Below are positions 9,296 through 16,746 of a stretch of DNA of 34,424 nucleotides, in pieces. The DNA comes from an uncultured Bacteroides sp. GTDB taxonomy: Bacteria; Bacteroidota; Bacteroidia; Bacteroidales; Bacteroidaceae. Position numbers and translations under genes: made by a program. Within the stretch, counting starts at the first letter, position 1. Each line of letters opens with the position of its first letter. The stretch is taken from assembly GCA_900553185.1 (NCBI GenBank), contig USCT01000019.1, positions 1-34,424 on the forward strand. The letters are read 5' to 3'. The notes beneath the pieces are model-generated. The model was not told the origin of the DNA and made no database searches. It was given only the letters and a program-made list of their open reading frames with translations.

Positions 9296-10531
9296 TTATT
9301 CTACATTATCTGTTTTTGGACGCAGGAAATAAAGCTGAACGCAAAGAGCTATGGCTACTACAATGGCAAGCATAGCGAATCCCAGGCCTAAATTGCCTCC
9401 GTCGCTCCACTGGCCCAGCAAATCGGTAATAGCAGCTCCGGCAAAGACTCCGGTCATATTCATGACACCGTAGGCAGTGGCTCGTTGTTTGGCGGAAACG
9501 AACTGGCAGAGAATAGGCATGTTGTTGGCGTCGAAAATTCCATATCCGATACCAAACAGCAGACCGGCACCTACTACGGCTACCAGATTATGCCCGAAGC
9601 CTAACAGAAGTAAGGAAGGAATGGTCAGCCCCAGTCCGATGGCTCCTGTATAGATGCGTCCGCGGAGGTTACGTTGTACCCATTTGTCGGATAGGATACC
9701 TCCGGTCAATACTCCGATGAAGGATGAAACGGCAATGGTGATGGTAGACAGCGGTCCGGCCTGTGACATCGGAAGGTTCAGGTTTTCGGCAAACAATGTC
9801 GGCAGCCAGTTTTTGGTGGCCCATCCCGGCAGGCTCGGTGCGGCAAAATACAGCAGGATCACCCAGAAGGCGATATTACTGAACAACATCCGGAGGCTTT
9901 GGAAAACATTCGTCCGTTGTTCATCTGTGTCAGTCCGTTGTACAGTGGTTGCAGATTCATTTTTCTTATCGCGCAGGAAAAGCATCAGAATGATGGCGTA
10001 TGCGATGCCGATAATTCCAAACCAATGGAACGTGGTATGCCAGGAAAAAGCGGCAGCTACGGTGGCTCCGAAACCTCCGATGGCCTGTCCGGTATACAGA
10101 CCGGTCATGTGGATACCTACTGCCAGTGACCGGGAACGTCCGGTGTGGTAATCGGCAATCAGGGAAAGGCCTGCCGGAATATAGAGCGCTTCACTGATTC
10201 CCATCAGTGCACGCAGCCAGAACACCTGATTGAATGTATCGGCTATCCCCATCAGGTAAGTTACTGCCGACCAGACGAACAGACTGCATACAATCAGCCA
10301 TTTCCGGTTTAATCTGTCGGCTATCAGACCGGCTACCGGACTCATGAGTCCGTAAATCCAGAGAAAGACAGCCATAAGCCGACCAAAATTTGTTGCAGAC
10401 TGTAATTCTGTGATATCAATCTGCATCGAATCTTTCATGGTACTAAGCATTTGTCTGTCCATGTAGTTCAAAAGTGCGACACCCCATAACAAAGCGACGA
10501 CAACCCATGGGTAAATATTCGATTTTTTCAT
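9296..10531 (-). CDS. nanT: MFS transporter, probable sialic acid permease (NanT-like)
   Basis: This is a 12-helix major facilitator protein (411 residues from the chosen start). NYMDRQML after helix 1 and LIADRLNRKW between helices 2 and 3 are typical MFS signatures. Helices recur along the whole chain, with a charged central loop near residues 190-210 (RTDTDEQR). In Bacteroides and Tannerella, an MFS NanT in the lyase-epimerase-transporter operon imports N-acetylneuraminate across the inner membrane. The ATG at 10531 gives the usual short cytoplasmic start MKKSNIYPW; an in-frame ATG at 10561 adds ten residues and cannot be excluded. It is separated from the upstream epimerase by 141-171 bases that hold a strong hairpin, unlike the tight spacing elsewhere in the operon. 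Confidence 0.9.
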   Translation of the reverse strand: MKKSNIYPWVVVALLWGVALLNYMDRQMLSTMKDSMQIDITELQSATNFGRLMAVFLWIYGLMSPVAGLIADRLNRKWLIVCSLFVWSAVTYLMGIADTFNQVFWLRALMGISEALYIPAGLSLIADYHTGRSRSLAVGIHMTGLYTGQAIGGFGATVAAAFSWHTTFHWFGIIGIAYAIILMLFLRDKKNESATTVQRTDTDEQRTNVFQSLRMLFSNIAFWVILLYFAAPSLPGWATKNWLPTLFAENLNLPMSQAGPLSTITIAVSSFIGVLTGGILSDKWVQRNLRGRIYTGAIGLGLTIPSLLLLGFGHNLVAVVGAGLLFGIGYGIFDANNMPILCQFVSAKQRATAYGVMNMTGVFAGAAITDLLGQWSDGGNLGLGFAMLAIVVAIALCVQLYFLRPKTDNVE

Positions 10532-10641
10532 AAGGAAGATCAGGTTTCGGTTACTGGACATACGTTCCAGTTTATAAATTGATTAGACAGTGTTTGAATA
10601 ATGGTATTGTAGGAAACGTTGGTTCAGGATTTTGAGGGAAT

Positions 10642-10675
10642 GCCTTCAGATTCTTTTTATGAGAAATCTGAAGGC
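10642..10675 (-). promoter_or_regulatory. Perfect intra-operon hairpin between epimerase and nanT
   Basis: GCCTTCAGATT (10642-10652) and AATCTGAAGGC (10665-10675) form a perfect 11-bp stem with a 12-base loop, in the only long gap of the operon. No T tract follows on the - strand, so it is more likely an RNA-processing, stabilising or partial-termination element than a full terminator. I found no TAnnTTTG motif between it and nanT. Confidence 0.55.
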
Positions 10676-10702
10676 TAATTCATACAGTGTCCTGACAAGG
10701 CT

Positions 10703-11887
10703 TTACATTTCAGACAGAATTTCCTTGCACAGGACATATCCTTTTGTCATCATTCTGGGAATATGGAACGGACCCTTGAACAGGTTTCCCTTGGCCGGTT
10801 GGGCAACACTTCCGTCGCGGTGCAGATAACCGAACCATTCTCCGTATTGTGGATCGGGGAAGTGAGCGTATGTCCATTCACTGATCTGGCGGTGTTTTTT
10901 CAGGTAAACCGGATCTTTGGTTATCTTGTAGGCGTACAGTGAGGCAATGATGGCTTCGGTTTGTGGCCACCAGAACTTCATGTCTTGTGAATAGTCCTGA
11001 GGTGGAAGGTTTCTGCAATCTCTGAAGTTGATGATACCACCATATTGTGGATCCCATCCCCATTCCCAGGACCAGTTGAAGATGGTCAGGGCGAGATTGA
11101 TGATTTCTTTGTCCCGATTACGGTCCATGGCTACATCCAGCAGGAACCAGGCTGTTTCTATGCAATGCCCCGGATTGATGGTACGTCCGTTGATGGTATC
11201 GATGAATTCACCTTTTGGCCCTACGGTTTCCAGCAGAGCCTTGAATTCCGGATGGATAAAATAGTTCTTCAATGCGTGCAGGGAAGTATCAATCTGTTCG
11301 TCCAGTTCCGGATCGGCAATGACTTTCTTGATACGTGAAGCCACGTTGATGAGAATCATGGTGATGGAATGTCCCTGTGTCTGTACGGCAGGCAGGTATT
11401 TGGGCTCCAGTATTCCTGGTGTCTGCAGGAAGCGGCGCATGTCCTTAAAGATTTTCAGGGCTTTTTCGGCATAACTCTTGTCACCGGTGGCGAGGGAGTA
11501 TTCGGCCATGGCGATGGCTGCAAAGCTTTCACTGAACACATATCTTCGCATACGCAGTGGAGTGCCATCGGCTGCTACTTCGAAATACATGCGGCCGTTT
11601 CGGTCGAAACAGTGTTCTTCGATGAAGTCGAGAGTTGACTTGGCTGCTTCCAGCCATTCCGGACGTGCTTCGATATGGTTGTAGGCAAAACAGCAGACAA
11701 AGGCAAAACGTCCCTGAAACCACACCGATTTGGTGGAGTCCATCAGTTCTCCGTTCCGTGAAACGCAAGTATAGATACCACCGTGTTCTTTGTCTACTCC
11801 GTAGCGGAGCCAGAAGGGCATAATGTTGGTGAGCATGTCTGTTTTATACAGCTCTGCCCAGTAATTCAGGTAAATGCGGGTATCCAT
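10703..11887 (-). CDS. nanE: N-acylglucosamine 2-epimerase (RenBP/AGE family)
   Basis: This enzyme converts N-acetylmannosamine to N-acetylglucosamine, the step used by Bacteroides instead of the proteobacterial ManNAc kinase/NanE route. The 394-residue protein shows the alpha/alpha-barrel AGE family pattern: WFQGRF near 38-43, the conserved GRTINPGHCIETAW (about 234-247) and MKFWWPQTEAI (about 301-311), which carry the catalytic histidines and carboxylates of the fold. It starts 5 bases after the lyase stop, a firm sign of co-transcription. It has no signal peptide and should be cytoplasmic. The related cellobiose 2-epimerases are an alternative in sequence, but the operon makes the ManNAc role much more likely. 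Confidence 0.93.
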   Translation of the reverse strand: MDTRIYLNYWAELYKTDMLTNIMPFWLRYGVDKEHGGIYTCVSRNGELMDSTKSVWFQGRFAFVCCFAYNHIEARPEWLEAAKSTLDFIEEHCFDRNGRMYFEVAADGTPLRMRRYVFSESFAAIAMAEYSLATGDKSYAEKALKIFKDMRRFLQTPGILEPKYLPAVQTQGHSITMILINVASRIKKVIADPELDEQIDTSLHALKNYFIHPEFKALLETVGPKGEFIDTINGRTINPGHCIETAWFLLDVAMDRNRDKEIINLALTIFNWSWEWGWDPQYGGIINFRDCRNLPPQDYSQDMKFWWPQTEAIIASLYAYKITKDPVYLKKHRQISEWTYAHFPDPQYGEWFGYLHRDGSVAQPAKGNLFKGPFHIPRMMTKGYVLCKEILSEM

Positions 11888-11892
11888 GTCGT

Positions 11893-12810
11893 TTAGAATT
11901 TATTGCAACGGTCAAAGAAATTGATGGCTTCCAGCTCGGCTTTCATGCGGACTTCTTCTTCATCGGTCATGTTTTGGAACGGGGTACGGTTCTTTCCCAG
12001 ATCCAGACCGATCAGTTTCATGATGCGTTTACCGCCTACGATATTGCCTCGGTAGTGGCAAATGACGTTGATGACGTCTTGAGAGAAGTTCTGTAGTTCA
12101 CGGGCCTTTTCGATGTCGCCGGCTTTCCAGGCATCGATGATCCCTACCAGGTTGATACCGTTGTAGTTGGTTGTACCTCCGATACCTCCTTGTGCTCCAC
12201 CCATGGCCAATGCCGGAAGAATGGTTTCGTCCTGGCCGTGCAGCATATCGAATTTACCGTTCTTGTACAGGCGGCACTGGTTATATTCGTAGATACTTTC
12301 GTATGTGTATTTGATACCGGCAAAGTTCGGGATGCGGCCGTCTACGGCTTTCAGCAGTTCGACCATTGGCAGATATGCACCGTTGAAGGCCGGGATATGG
12401 TAATAGTAGAACGGTAAATCGGGAGCGCCGGCGGCAATTTCCTCACAATATTTTACCAGTTCTTCGATTCGTCCGATTTTTGGGAAGGGGGGAGCCATGG
12501 CGCCGATTCCCCATGCTCCGATTTTCTGGGCATGTTCGGCCAGCATTTTGCTTGCTTTTACGCAGCAGCTTCCCACGTGTACGATAACTTTAAAGCCTTC
12601 TGGAGCAGCTTCGATCCATTTTTCGGCCAGTTTCATACGTTCTTCTTCGGTCAGCATATATCCTTCACCGGATGAACCGTTGATGAACACACCTTTCAAA
12701 CCGTTTTTAGCCAGCATTTTAGCGTATGATTCAATGGGTTCGTAGTTTACTTCTCCATTTTCGTAAAACGGAGTAAAAGGAGCATCAATTAGTCCAACAA
12801 TCTTTTCCAT
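11893..12810 (-). CDS. nanL: N-acetylneuraminate lyase
   Basis: This aldolase splits N-acetylneuraminate into ManNAc and pyruvate. From the ATG at 12810 it has 305 residues, the normal size of the DapA/NanA TIM-barrel family. Visible motifs are GSSGEGYMLT near 45-55 (pyruvate carboxylate binding), a tyrosine-rich PFYYYHIPAF segment that should hold the catalytic tyrosine, and the Schiff-base lysine K167 in GIKYTYE. An in-frame TTG at 12849 would add 13 residues, but it lies inside the -7 box of the promoter and would be upstream of the transcript. It is the first gene of the operon lyase, epimerase, transporter, NanQ-like protein, sialidase. Confidence 0.95.
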   Translation of the reverse strand: MEKIVGLIDAPFTPFYENGEVNYEPIESYAKMLAKNGLKGVFINGSSGEGYMLTEEERMKLAEKWIEAAPEGFKVIVHVGSCCVKASKMLAEHAQKIGAWGIGAMAPPFPKIGRIEELVKYCEEIAAGAPDLPFYYYHIPAFNGAYLPMVELLKAVDGRIPNFAGIKYTYESIYEYNQCRLYKNGKFDMLHGQDETILPALAMGGAQGGIGGTTNYNGINLVGIIDAWKAGDIEKARELQNFSQDVINVICHYRGNIVGGKRIMKLIGLDLGKNRTPFQNMTDEEEVRMKAELEAINFFDRCNKF

Positions 12811-12846
12811 AGTATTTTGTTTATAAAATGATTTATTTAATATGTG

Positions 12847-12881
12847 CAAAAGTAACTATTATATTTTTAAAATACAACAAA
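12847..12881 (-). promoter_or_regulatory. Promoter of the nan operon
   Basis: On the - strand a -33 element TTTGTTG (12875-12881) is followed after 20 bases by TACTTTTG (12847-12854), a full match to the Bacteroidetes TTTG / TAnnTTTG promoter. Transcription should begin near 12840, giving a leader of about 30 bases before the lyase ATG. The surrounding DNA is very AT-rich. Confidence 0.75.
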
Positions 12882-12937
12882 TATAAATATATATTTTTCT
12901 AAGTTATCCCATTTGTATCTGATGCTTTCAGAAACTA

Positions 12938-14038
12938 TCATTCGAGTAACGAGGATAAGCGGAGTACGGAGATTTCTGCCGTTCGGATTCCGGGCTTAAT
13001 TTCCCCGCATACCATATACAGTGTATCTCCTTTTCTCAGCAGTATTCCTCCGGCCTTGGCCATTCCGGCTGCATGTGGAATGATTTTCCAGGATTTTTCG
13101 ATGGTATGATAAAGCAGCAGGTCGTCATGAAAACGATACCAGGCAGGCTCATGTTTCAGATACAGGCTGTCCTGTTTCCTTTCCATGGCGCTTTTGAACA
13201 GAGGGGCGTATACTCCTCCTGTAAAAATCAGATAGTCGTCGTACCTGGTTCCGGATGAACCGGACAGACACCGGAAGGTATGGTCCGGATAGGGGGGAAT
13301 GGAAGTTTCCGTTTCCCAGGTTTGGGCAGACGGATCGTACCGGAGGATGTCGGAGGCCAAGGTGCAGGTTCTGGTAGCTGTATCGAAGGAGAATCCTCCT
13401 GCCAGATACAGGTATTTATCTGTACCGATTACTGTAGGCTGTATTCTGACGGGGCCCGGATAGTCCGTCAGTCTCTGCCAGGAAGGGGCATTCTCTCCCG
13501 AAAGCACATACAAGGCCTTTTCGTTGTTCGGCTGGTTTCCTCCGGTAATATAAAGATTGTCTCCTATACGGGCTGCCGCTGCGTTGTCAATGCCTGCCGG
13601 AAGAGAGGGCAATGAAAGAATGTCGAAGGTATGGGGAGTGTGTTGCGAGGGAGCAATGAGAAATACGGCGGTAGAGGTAGAGTCATTGTTCATTCCTCCG
13701 ATGCATACCAGGCCTTTGTCTGTTTCGACGGATGCTCCGTATGCTATGGGAAACGGGAGTGAAGATTCCTCTTTCCACTGTGGATGGTTACCGGTGAGTG
13801 TCAGGCTGTATGTATGCGGATAATAGACTTTCTTACCGCCTTCGGCCGCTGGCCTGTCTGGAAAGTTACATCCGCCTGCCACTACCAGCGAAGTTCCGAC
13901 AAATCCGGCAAATGGGGCCGATACACCTTGGCTGACGGGATAATCCGGAAGCTGCATGCCGGATTCCTGAGCCGTGGAAACCAATGGACAAAACACGCAG
14001 AGAAGTGTCAGAAAGCGGAGATAAGGGCATTTTTTCAT
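12938..14038 (-). CDS. nanM: Kelch-type sialic acid mutarotase (NanM-like)
   Basis: The 366-residue protein has a signal peptide (about 1-23, ending VSTAQ) and kelch repeats along the rest: recurring pairs such as LVVAGGCNF, LVCIGGMNN, LYITGGNQ, LYLAGGFSF, LIFTGGVY and LYMVCGEI. In E. coli, NanM is a periplasmic kelch propeller that converts alpha- to beta-sialic acid after sialidase release. The Bacteroidetes version belongs to the cyclically permuted mutarotase group. It has its own promoter and lies 127 bases upstream of the lyase, which also has a promoter, so it may be a separate unit under the same control. It is divergent from the ROK regulator. Confidence 0.9.
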   Translation of the reverse strand: MKKCPYLRFLTLLCVFCPLVSTAQESGMQLPDYPVSQGVSAPFAGFVGTSLVVAGGCNFPDRPAAEGGKKVYYPHTYSLTLTGNHPQWKEESSLPFPIAYGASVETDKGLVCIGGMNNDSTSTAVFLIAPSQHTPHTFDILSLPSLPAGIDNAAAARIGDNLYITGGNQPNNEKALYVLSGENAPSWQRLTDYPGPVRIQPTVIGTDKYLYLAGGFSFDTATRTCTLASDILRYDPSAQTWETETSIPPYPDHTFRCLSGSSGTRYDDYLIFTGGVYAPLFKSAMERKQDSLYLKHEPAWYRFHDDLLLYHTIEKSWKIIPHAAGMAKAGGILLRKGDTLYMVCGEIKPGIRTAEISVLRLSSLLE

Positions 14039-14060
14039 GTCGATAGCTATTAATTTGTTT

Positions 14061-14092
14061 CGAATATAGCAAGAATTAGTGAATTTTCAAAA
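14061..14092 (-). promoter_or_regulatory. Promoter of nanM
   Basis: On the - strand TTTTG (14088-14092) precedes TATATTCG (14061-14068) by 19 bases; the -7 box departs from TAnnTTTG at one base. It lies 23 bases before the nanM start and overlaps the region expected to hold the -33 box of the divergent ROK gene. Confidence 0.55.
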
Positions 14093-14100
14093 CAAAGCTG

Positions 14101-14108
14101 TACCTTTG
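14101..14108 (+). promoter_or_regulatory. Putative -7 box for the ROK regulator gene
   Basis: TACCTTTG is an exact match to TAnnTTTG, 23 bases before the ATG at 14132. No clear -33 TTTG is present; the corresponding stretch lies within the divergent nanM promoter. Confidence 0.5.
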
Positions 14109-14131
14109 CTATTAAATTCAAATCTACTGTT

Positions 14132-15340
14132 ATGTCACAACACTTGTTACTCGAAATAGCCAGAGGTGCTAAAAGTGCCGTTACCAAGAAACGGATTATA
14201 ACCTATTACATGTATAACCGTTCGTCTACTATCCCCGATCTGGCAAAAGAACTTGATTTGAGTGTGCCCACCGTGACTAAATTCATTATGGAGATGTGTG
14301 AAGATGGATTTATAGTCAATTACGGTAAACTGGAGACAGGCGAAGGAAGACCTCCTACGCTTTATGGATTGAATGCCGATTCCGGCTATTTTGTGGGAGT
14401 GGATGTCAGAAAGACAGACGTAAACATCGGTCTGATGAATTTCACCGGCGATATTATCGACGAGCGGGTACATATTCCTTTTCAGCTTGTCAATACTTCG
14501 GAGGCGCTGGATACGCTATGTAGTCTGATATCTGCCTTTGTAGAAGAGAATGCGGCTTTGCGCGATAAGATTCTTCAGATTGGTGTCAATATCTCGGGAC
14601 GTGTCAATCCGGAACAGGGGTATAGCTTCAGCCTGTTTAACTTTGACGAACGTCCCCTGAACGATATCCTGACCGATAAAATAGGGCTTCCCGTAAGCAT
14701 AGACAACGATACCCGTGCCATGACATACGGTGAATATATGAAAGGAGTTGTCAGAGGCGAAAAAGATGTGGTATTTGTAAACTTGAGTTGGGGATTGGGT
14801 GTTGGCCTGGTCATCAACGGACAGTTGTACATCGGTAAGTCCGGTTTCGCCGGTGAATTGGGACATTTCAGTGTATTCGACAATGAGATTCTTTGTCATT
14901 GCGGCAAGAAAGGATGTCTGGAAACCGAGGTATCCGGAATGGCGCTGCATCGGAAGCTATGTGAACAGGTAGCTCAGGGAAAAAGTTCCATTCTGTCTAA
15001 ACGCATTCTGACGGAAAAGGACAAAGTGACCTTGGGAGATATTATCGAAGCTACCAATAAGGAAGACTTGCTCTGTATAGAACTGGTTGAAAAGATTGGT
15101 GTACTGTTGGGCCGGTATCTGGCCGGTGTTATCAATTTGTTGAATCCGGAGCTGGTGATAATCGGTGGTTCGCTTTCTGCAACAGAGGACTATATCCTGT
15201 TGCCGGTAAAGGGGGCTATCCGGAAATATACGCTGAATCTGGTCAATAAGGATTCTTTGGTTGTCTTGTCAAAGTTGAAGGATAAGGCCGGAATGGTGGG
15301 AGCCTGCCTGTTGGTGCGTAGTAAGTTGTTTGAAAGTTGA
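14132..15340 (+). CDS. ROK-family transcriptional regulator (HTH plus sugar-binding domain)
   Basis: This 402-residue protein has an N-terminal winged helix-turn-helix (about 15-75, with STIPDLAKELDLSVPTVTK) followed by a ROK domain (about 85-395). The ROK zinc motif is intact: GH at 244-245 and CHCGKKGC with C255, C257 and C262. IDNDTRA keeps the conserved Asp region. The N-terminal phosphate loop, normally DxGGT, reads GVDVRKTDV (89-97), so ATP binding and kinase activity are doubtful. This fits NagC/XylR-like repressors that sense an amino sugar rather than a RokA-type kinase. Its place divergent from nanM suggests control of the nan genes, with ManNAc, GlcNAc or a phosphorylated form as possible effector; that is inference. 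Confidence 0.9.
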   Translation: MSQHLLLEIARGAKSAVTKKRIITYYMYNRSSTIPDLAKELDLSVPTVTKFIMEMCEDGFIVNYGKLETGEGRPPTLYGLNADSGYFVGVDVRKTDVNIGLMNFTGDIIDERVHIPFQLVNTSEALDTLCSLISAFVEENAALRDKILQIGVNISGRVNPEQGYSFSLFNFDERPLNDILTDKIGLPVSIDNDTRAMTYGEYMKGVVRGEKDVVFVNLSWGLGVGLVINGQLYIGKSGFAGELGHFSVFDNEILCHCGKKGCLETEVSGMALHRKLCEQVAQGKSSILSKRILTEKDKVTLGDIIEATNKEDLLCIELVEKIGVLLGRYLAGVINLLNPELVIIGGSLSATEDYILLPVKGAIRKYTLNLVNKDSLVVLSKLKDKAGMVGACLLVRSKLFES

Positions 15341-15347
15341 TACTGTC

Positions 15348-16307
15348 ATGAAAATTATTCAATTTATAAAAGACTGGACCCTTCCGATTTCCATGTCATT
15401 GGGAGTTATTCTTTATTTCGTGTATGTGAATCTTCCTTTTCTGGCAGGAACAAAGCCGTTTGTCAATCATGCCATTGCGATTGTGCAGCCGGTATTGATT
15501 TTTCTGATGTTGTTTCTGACCTTCTGTAAGGTCGATTTGTCAGAGTTACGTCCCTGTAAATGGCATGCCTGGCTGTTGCTGGTGCAGGCCGGAAGTTTTT
15601 CCTTGCTGGGTGGAATACTGTTGCTTTTCCGCGATATGGCAGGAGGGGTATGGATGGAAGGAGCCATGCTGTGTCTGATTTGCCCTACCGCTACTGCGGC
15701 TGCGGTAGTTACCCGCAAGCTGGGAGGCGATGCAGGACATCTTACTTCTTATACTATCCTGAGTAATCTGCTGGCAGCCTTTCTGGTTCCTTTGCTGGTT
15801 CCGCTGGTACATCCCAATCCGGATATGACCTTTTGGGGGGCTTTTGTCTTGATTCTGGGTAAAGTTTTTCCGTTGCTGTTATTGCCGTTTGTAGCGGCGG
15901 TCCTGTTGCGGTATCTGTGGCCTTCCATGCATCACAGGCTGGGCGAGTTTCATAACCTGACTTTTTACCTGTGGGCGGTAGCTTTGATGCTTGCCATTGC
16001 AGTAACGGTACGCAGTATCATGCACAGTAGTTACTCATTTGGGTATCAGGCCGGATTGGCCGTAGTCTCGCTGGTATGCTGCGGTCTGCAGTTCTGGATA
16101 GGCAAACGTATCGGGCGCGTGTATCACGATACCATCAGCGCCGGACAAGCGCTGGGACAGAAAAATACGGTGGTAGCTATCTGGATGGGCTATACTTTTC
16201 TGACACCTGTTACAGCTGTTGCCGCAGGATTCTACAGTGTATGGCACAATGTGGTCAATTCTTATCAGCTTTATCAGCAGCGAAAGAACGAAAACGCTCA
16301 TTCTTGA
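15348..16307 (+). CDS. BASS-like (bile acid:sodium symporter-like) permease
   Basis: From the ATG at 15348 this is a 319-residue membrane protein with about nine or ten helices. The motif CPTATAAAVVTRKLGG and the later GQALGQKNTVVAIWMGYTFLTPVTA resemble the two broken-helix repeats of the SBF/BASS fold, so a sodium-coupled organic anion transporter is the best guess. A TTG at 15330, overlapping the regulator's stop, would add six residues and is less likely. It begins 7 bases after the ROK stop, so the regulator and permease are co-transcribed. The partnership suggests a substrate tied to sialic acid or amino sugars, but nothing in the sequence shows it. Confidence 0.75.
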   Translation: MKIIQFIKDWTLPISMSLGVILYFVYVNLPFLAGTKPFVNHAIAIVQPVLIFLMLFLTFCKVDLSELRPCKWHAWLLLVQAGSFSLLGGILLLFRDMAGGVWMEGAMLCLICPTATAAAVVTRKLGGDAGHLTSYTILSNLLAAFLVPLLVPLVHPNPDMTFWGAFVLILGKVFPLLLLPFVAAVLLRYLWPSMHHRLGEFHNLTFYLWAVALMLAIAVTVRSIMHSSYSFGYQAGLAVVSLVCCGLQFWIGKRIGRVYHDTISAGQALGQKNTVVAIWMGYTFLTPVTAVAAGFYSVWHNVVNSYQLYQQRKNENAHS

Positions 16308-16355
16308 TAGACTCTGTCAATGTGCCGGTGGCTGAACTTGCATCGGATAATCTGC

Positions 16356-16399
16356 AAACGTATGGAAGAAATCTGTTGTGTTTCTTTTATACGTTTTTT
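16356..16399 (+). terminator. Terminator of the ROK-permease operon
   Basis: A 16-base arm at 16356-16371 (AAACGTATGGAAGAAA) pairs with 16381-16396 (TTTCTTTTATACGTTT), using two G-T wobbles, around a 9-base loop. It ends in a run of six T (16394-16399). It lies about 50 bases after the permease stop. Confidence 0.85.
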
Positions 16400-16417
16400 A
16401 TTTGTCTGTTCCTTTAG

Positions 16418-16528
16418 TAGGTTCTTCGAATGCGGGACATAGGTTCTTCGGGGGCGGAACGTATGTTTTACGGTCGCAGAACCAACGTCCTGCATGTGTA
16501 GAACGTATTTTATGTCGTCGTCGAGAAC
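16418..16528. repeat. Degenerate 22-bp tandem repeat array
   Basis: Reading from 16418 in steps of 22 bases gives five decaying units starting at 16418, 16440, 16462, 16484 and 16506. The first two share TAGGTTCTTCG; the third starts TATGTTTTACGG; GAACG followed by TAT recurs at 16457 and 16501. Most units have GTT near the start and GAAC near the end, so each is an imperfect dyad. The array lies in the gap between two convergent genes. The rest of the gap (16530-16680) has no credible gene; a 12-bp palindrome GCTTTGCAAAGC lies at 16618-16629. Confidence 0.55.
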
Positions 16529-16682
16529 TGTAAGTTGACCGTTCTTTGCTGATGTTGGTGTGGTCTGCCGGAGAAACTGACCGAAAAGCGAAAGAAGGAA
16601 GAGAAAATGATAATTTTGCTTTGCAAAGCATATTTTCCGCCCGACTTTTGAAGATGAGAGGATGATGATACGGTTGTGTGAT

Positions 16683-16722
16683 AAAAAACAGGGATACACC
16701 GTTGTTTCCGTGCATCCCTGTT
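16683..16722 (-). terminator. Terminator of the phosphate transporter gene
   Basis: AACAGGGAT (16687-16695) and ATCCCTGTT (16714-16722) are perfect 9-bp arms, extended inward by CAC/GTG after one mismatch. On the - strand the stem is followed by six T (complement of 16683-16688). It lies 25 bases after the transporter stop. Confidence 0.88.
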
Positions 16723-16746
16723 ATGATTGAGAAGAAGAGAGAAATG

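Noticed and set aside
12811..12849. Extension of the lyase to a TTG start at 12849
   Set aside because: The TTG is part of the -7 box TACTTTTG of a well-spaced promoter, so it would lie upstream of the transcript; the ATG at 12810 gives the standard 305-residue enzyme.
16418..16528. CRISPR array
   Set aside because: The repeat is contiguous with a 22-base period, the units decay, and there are no spacers or cas genes.
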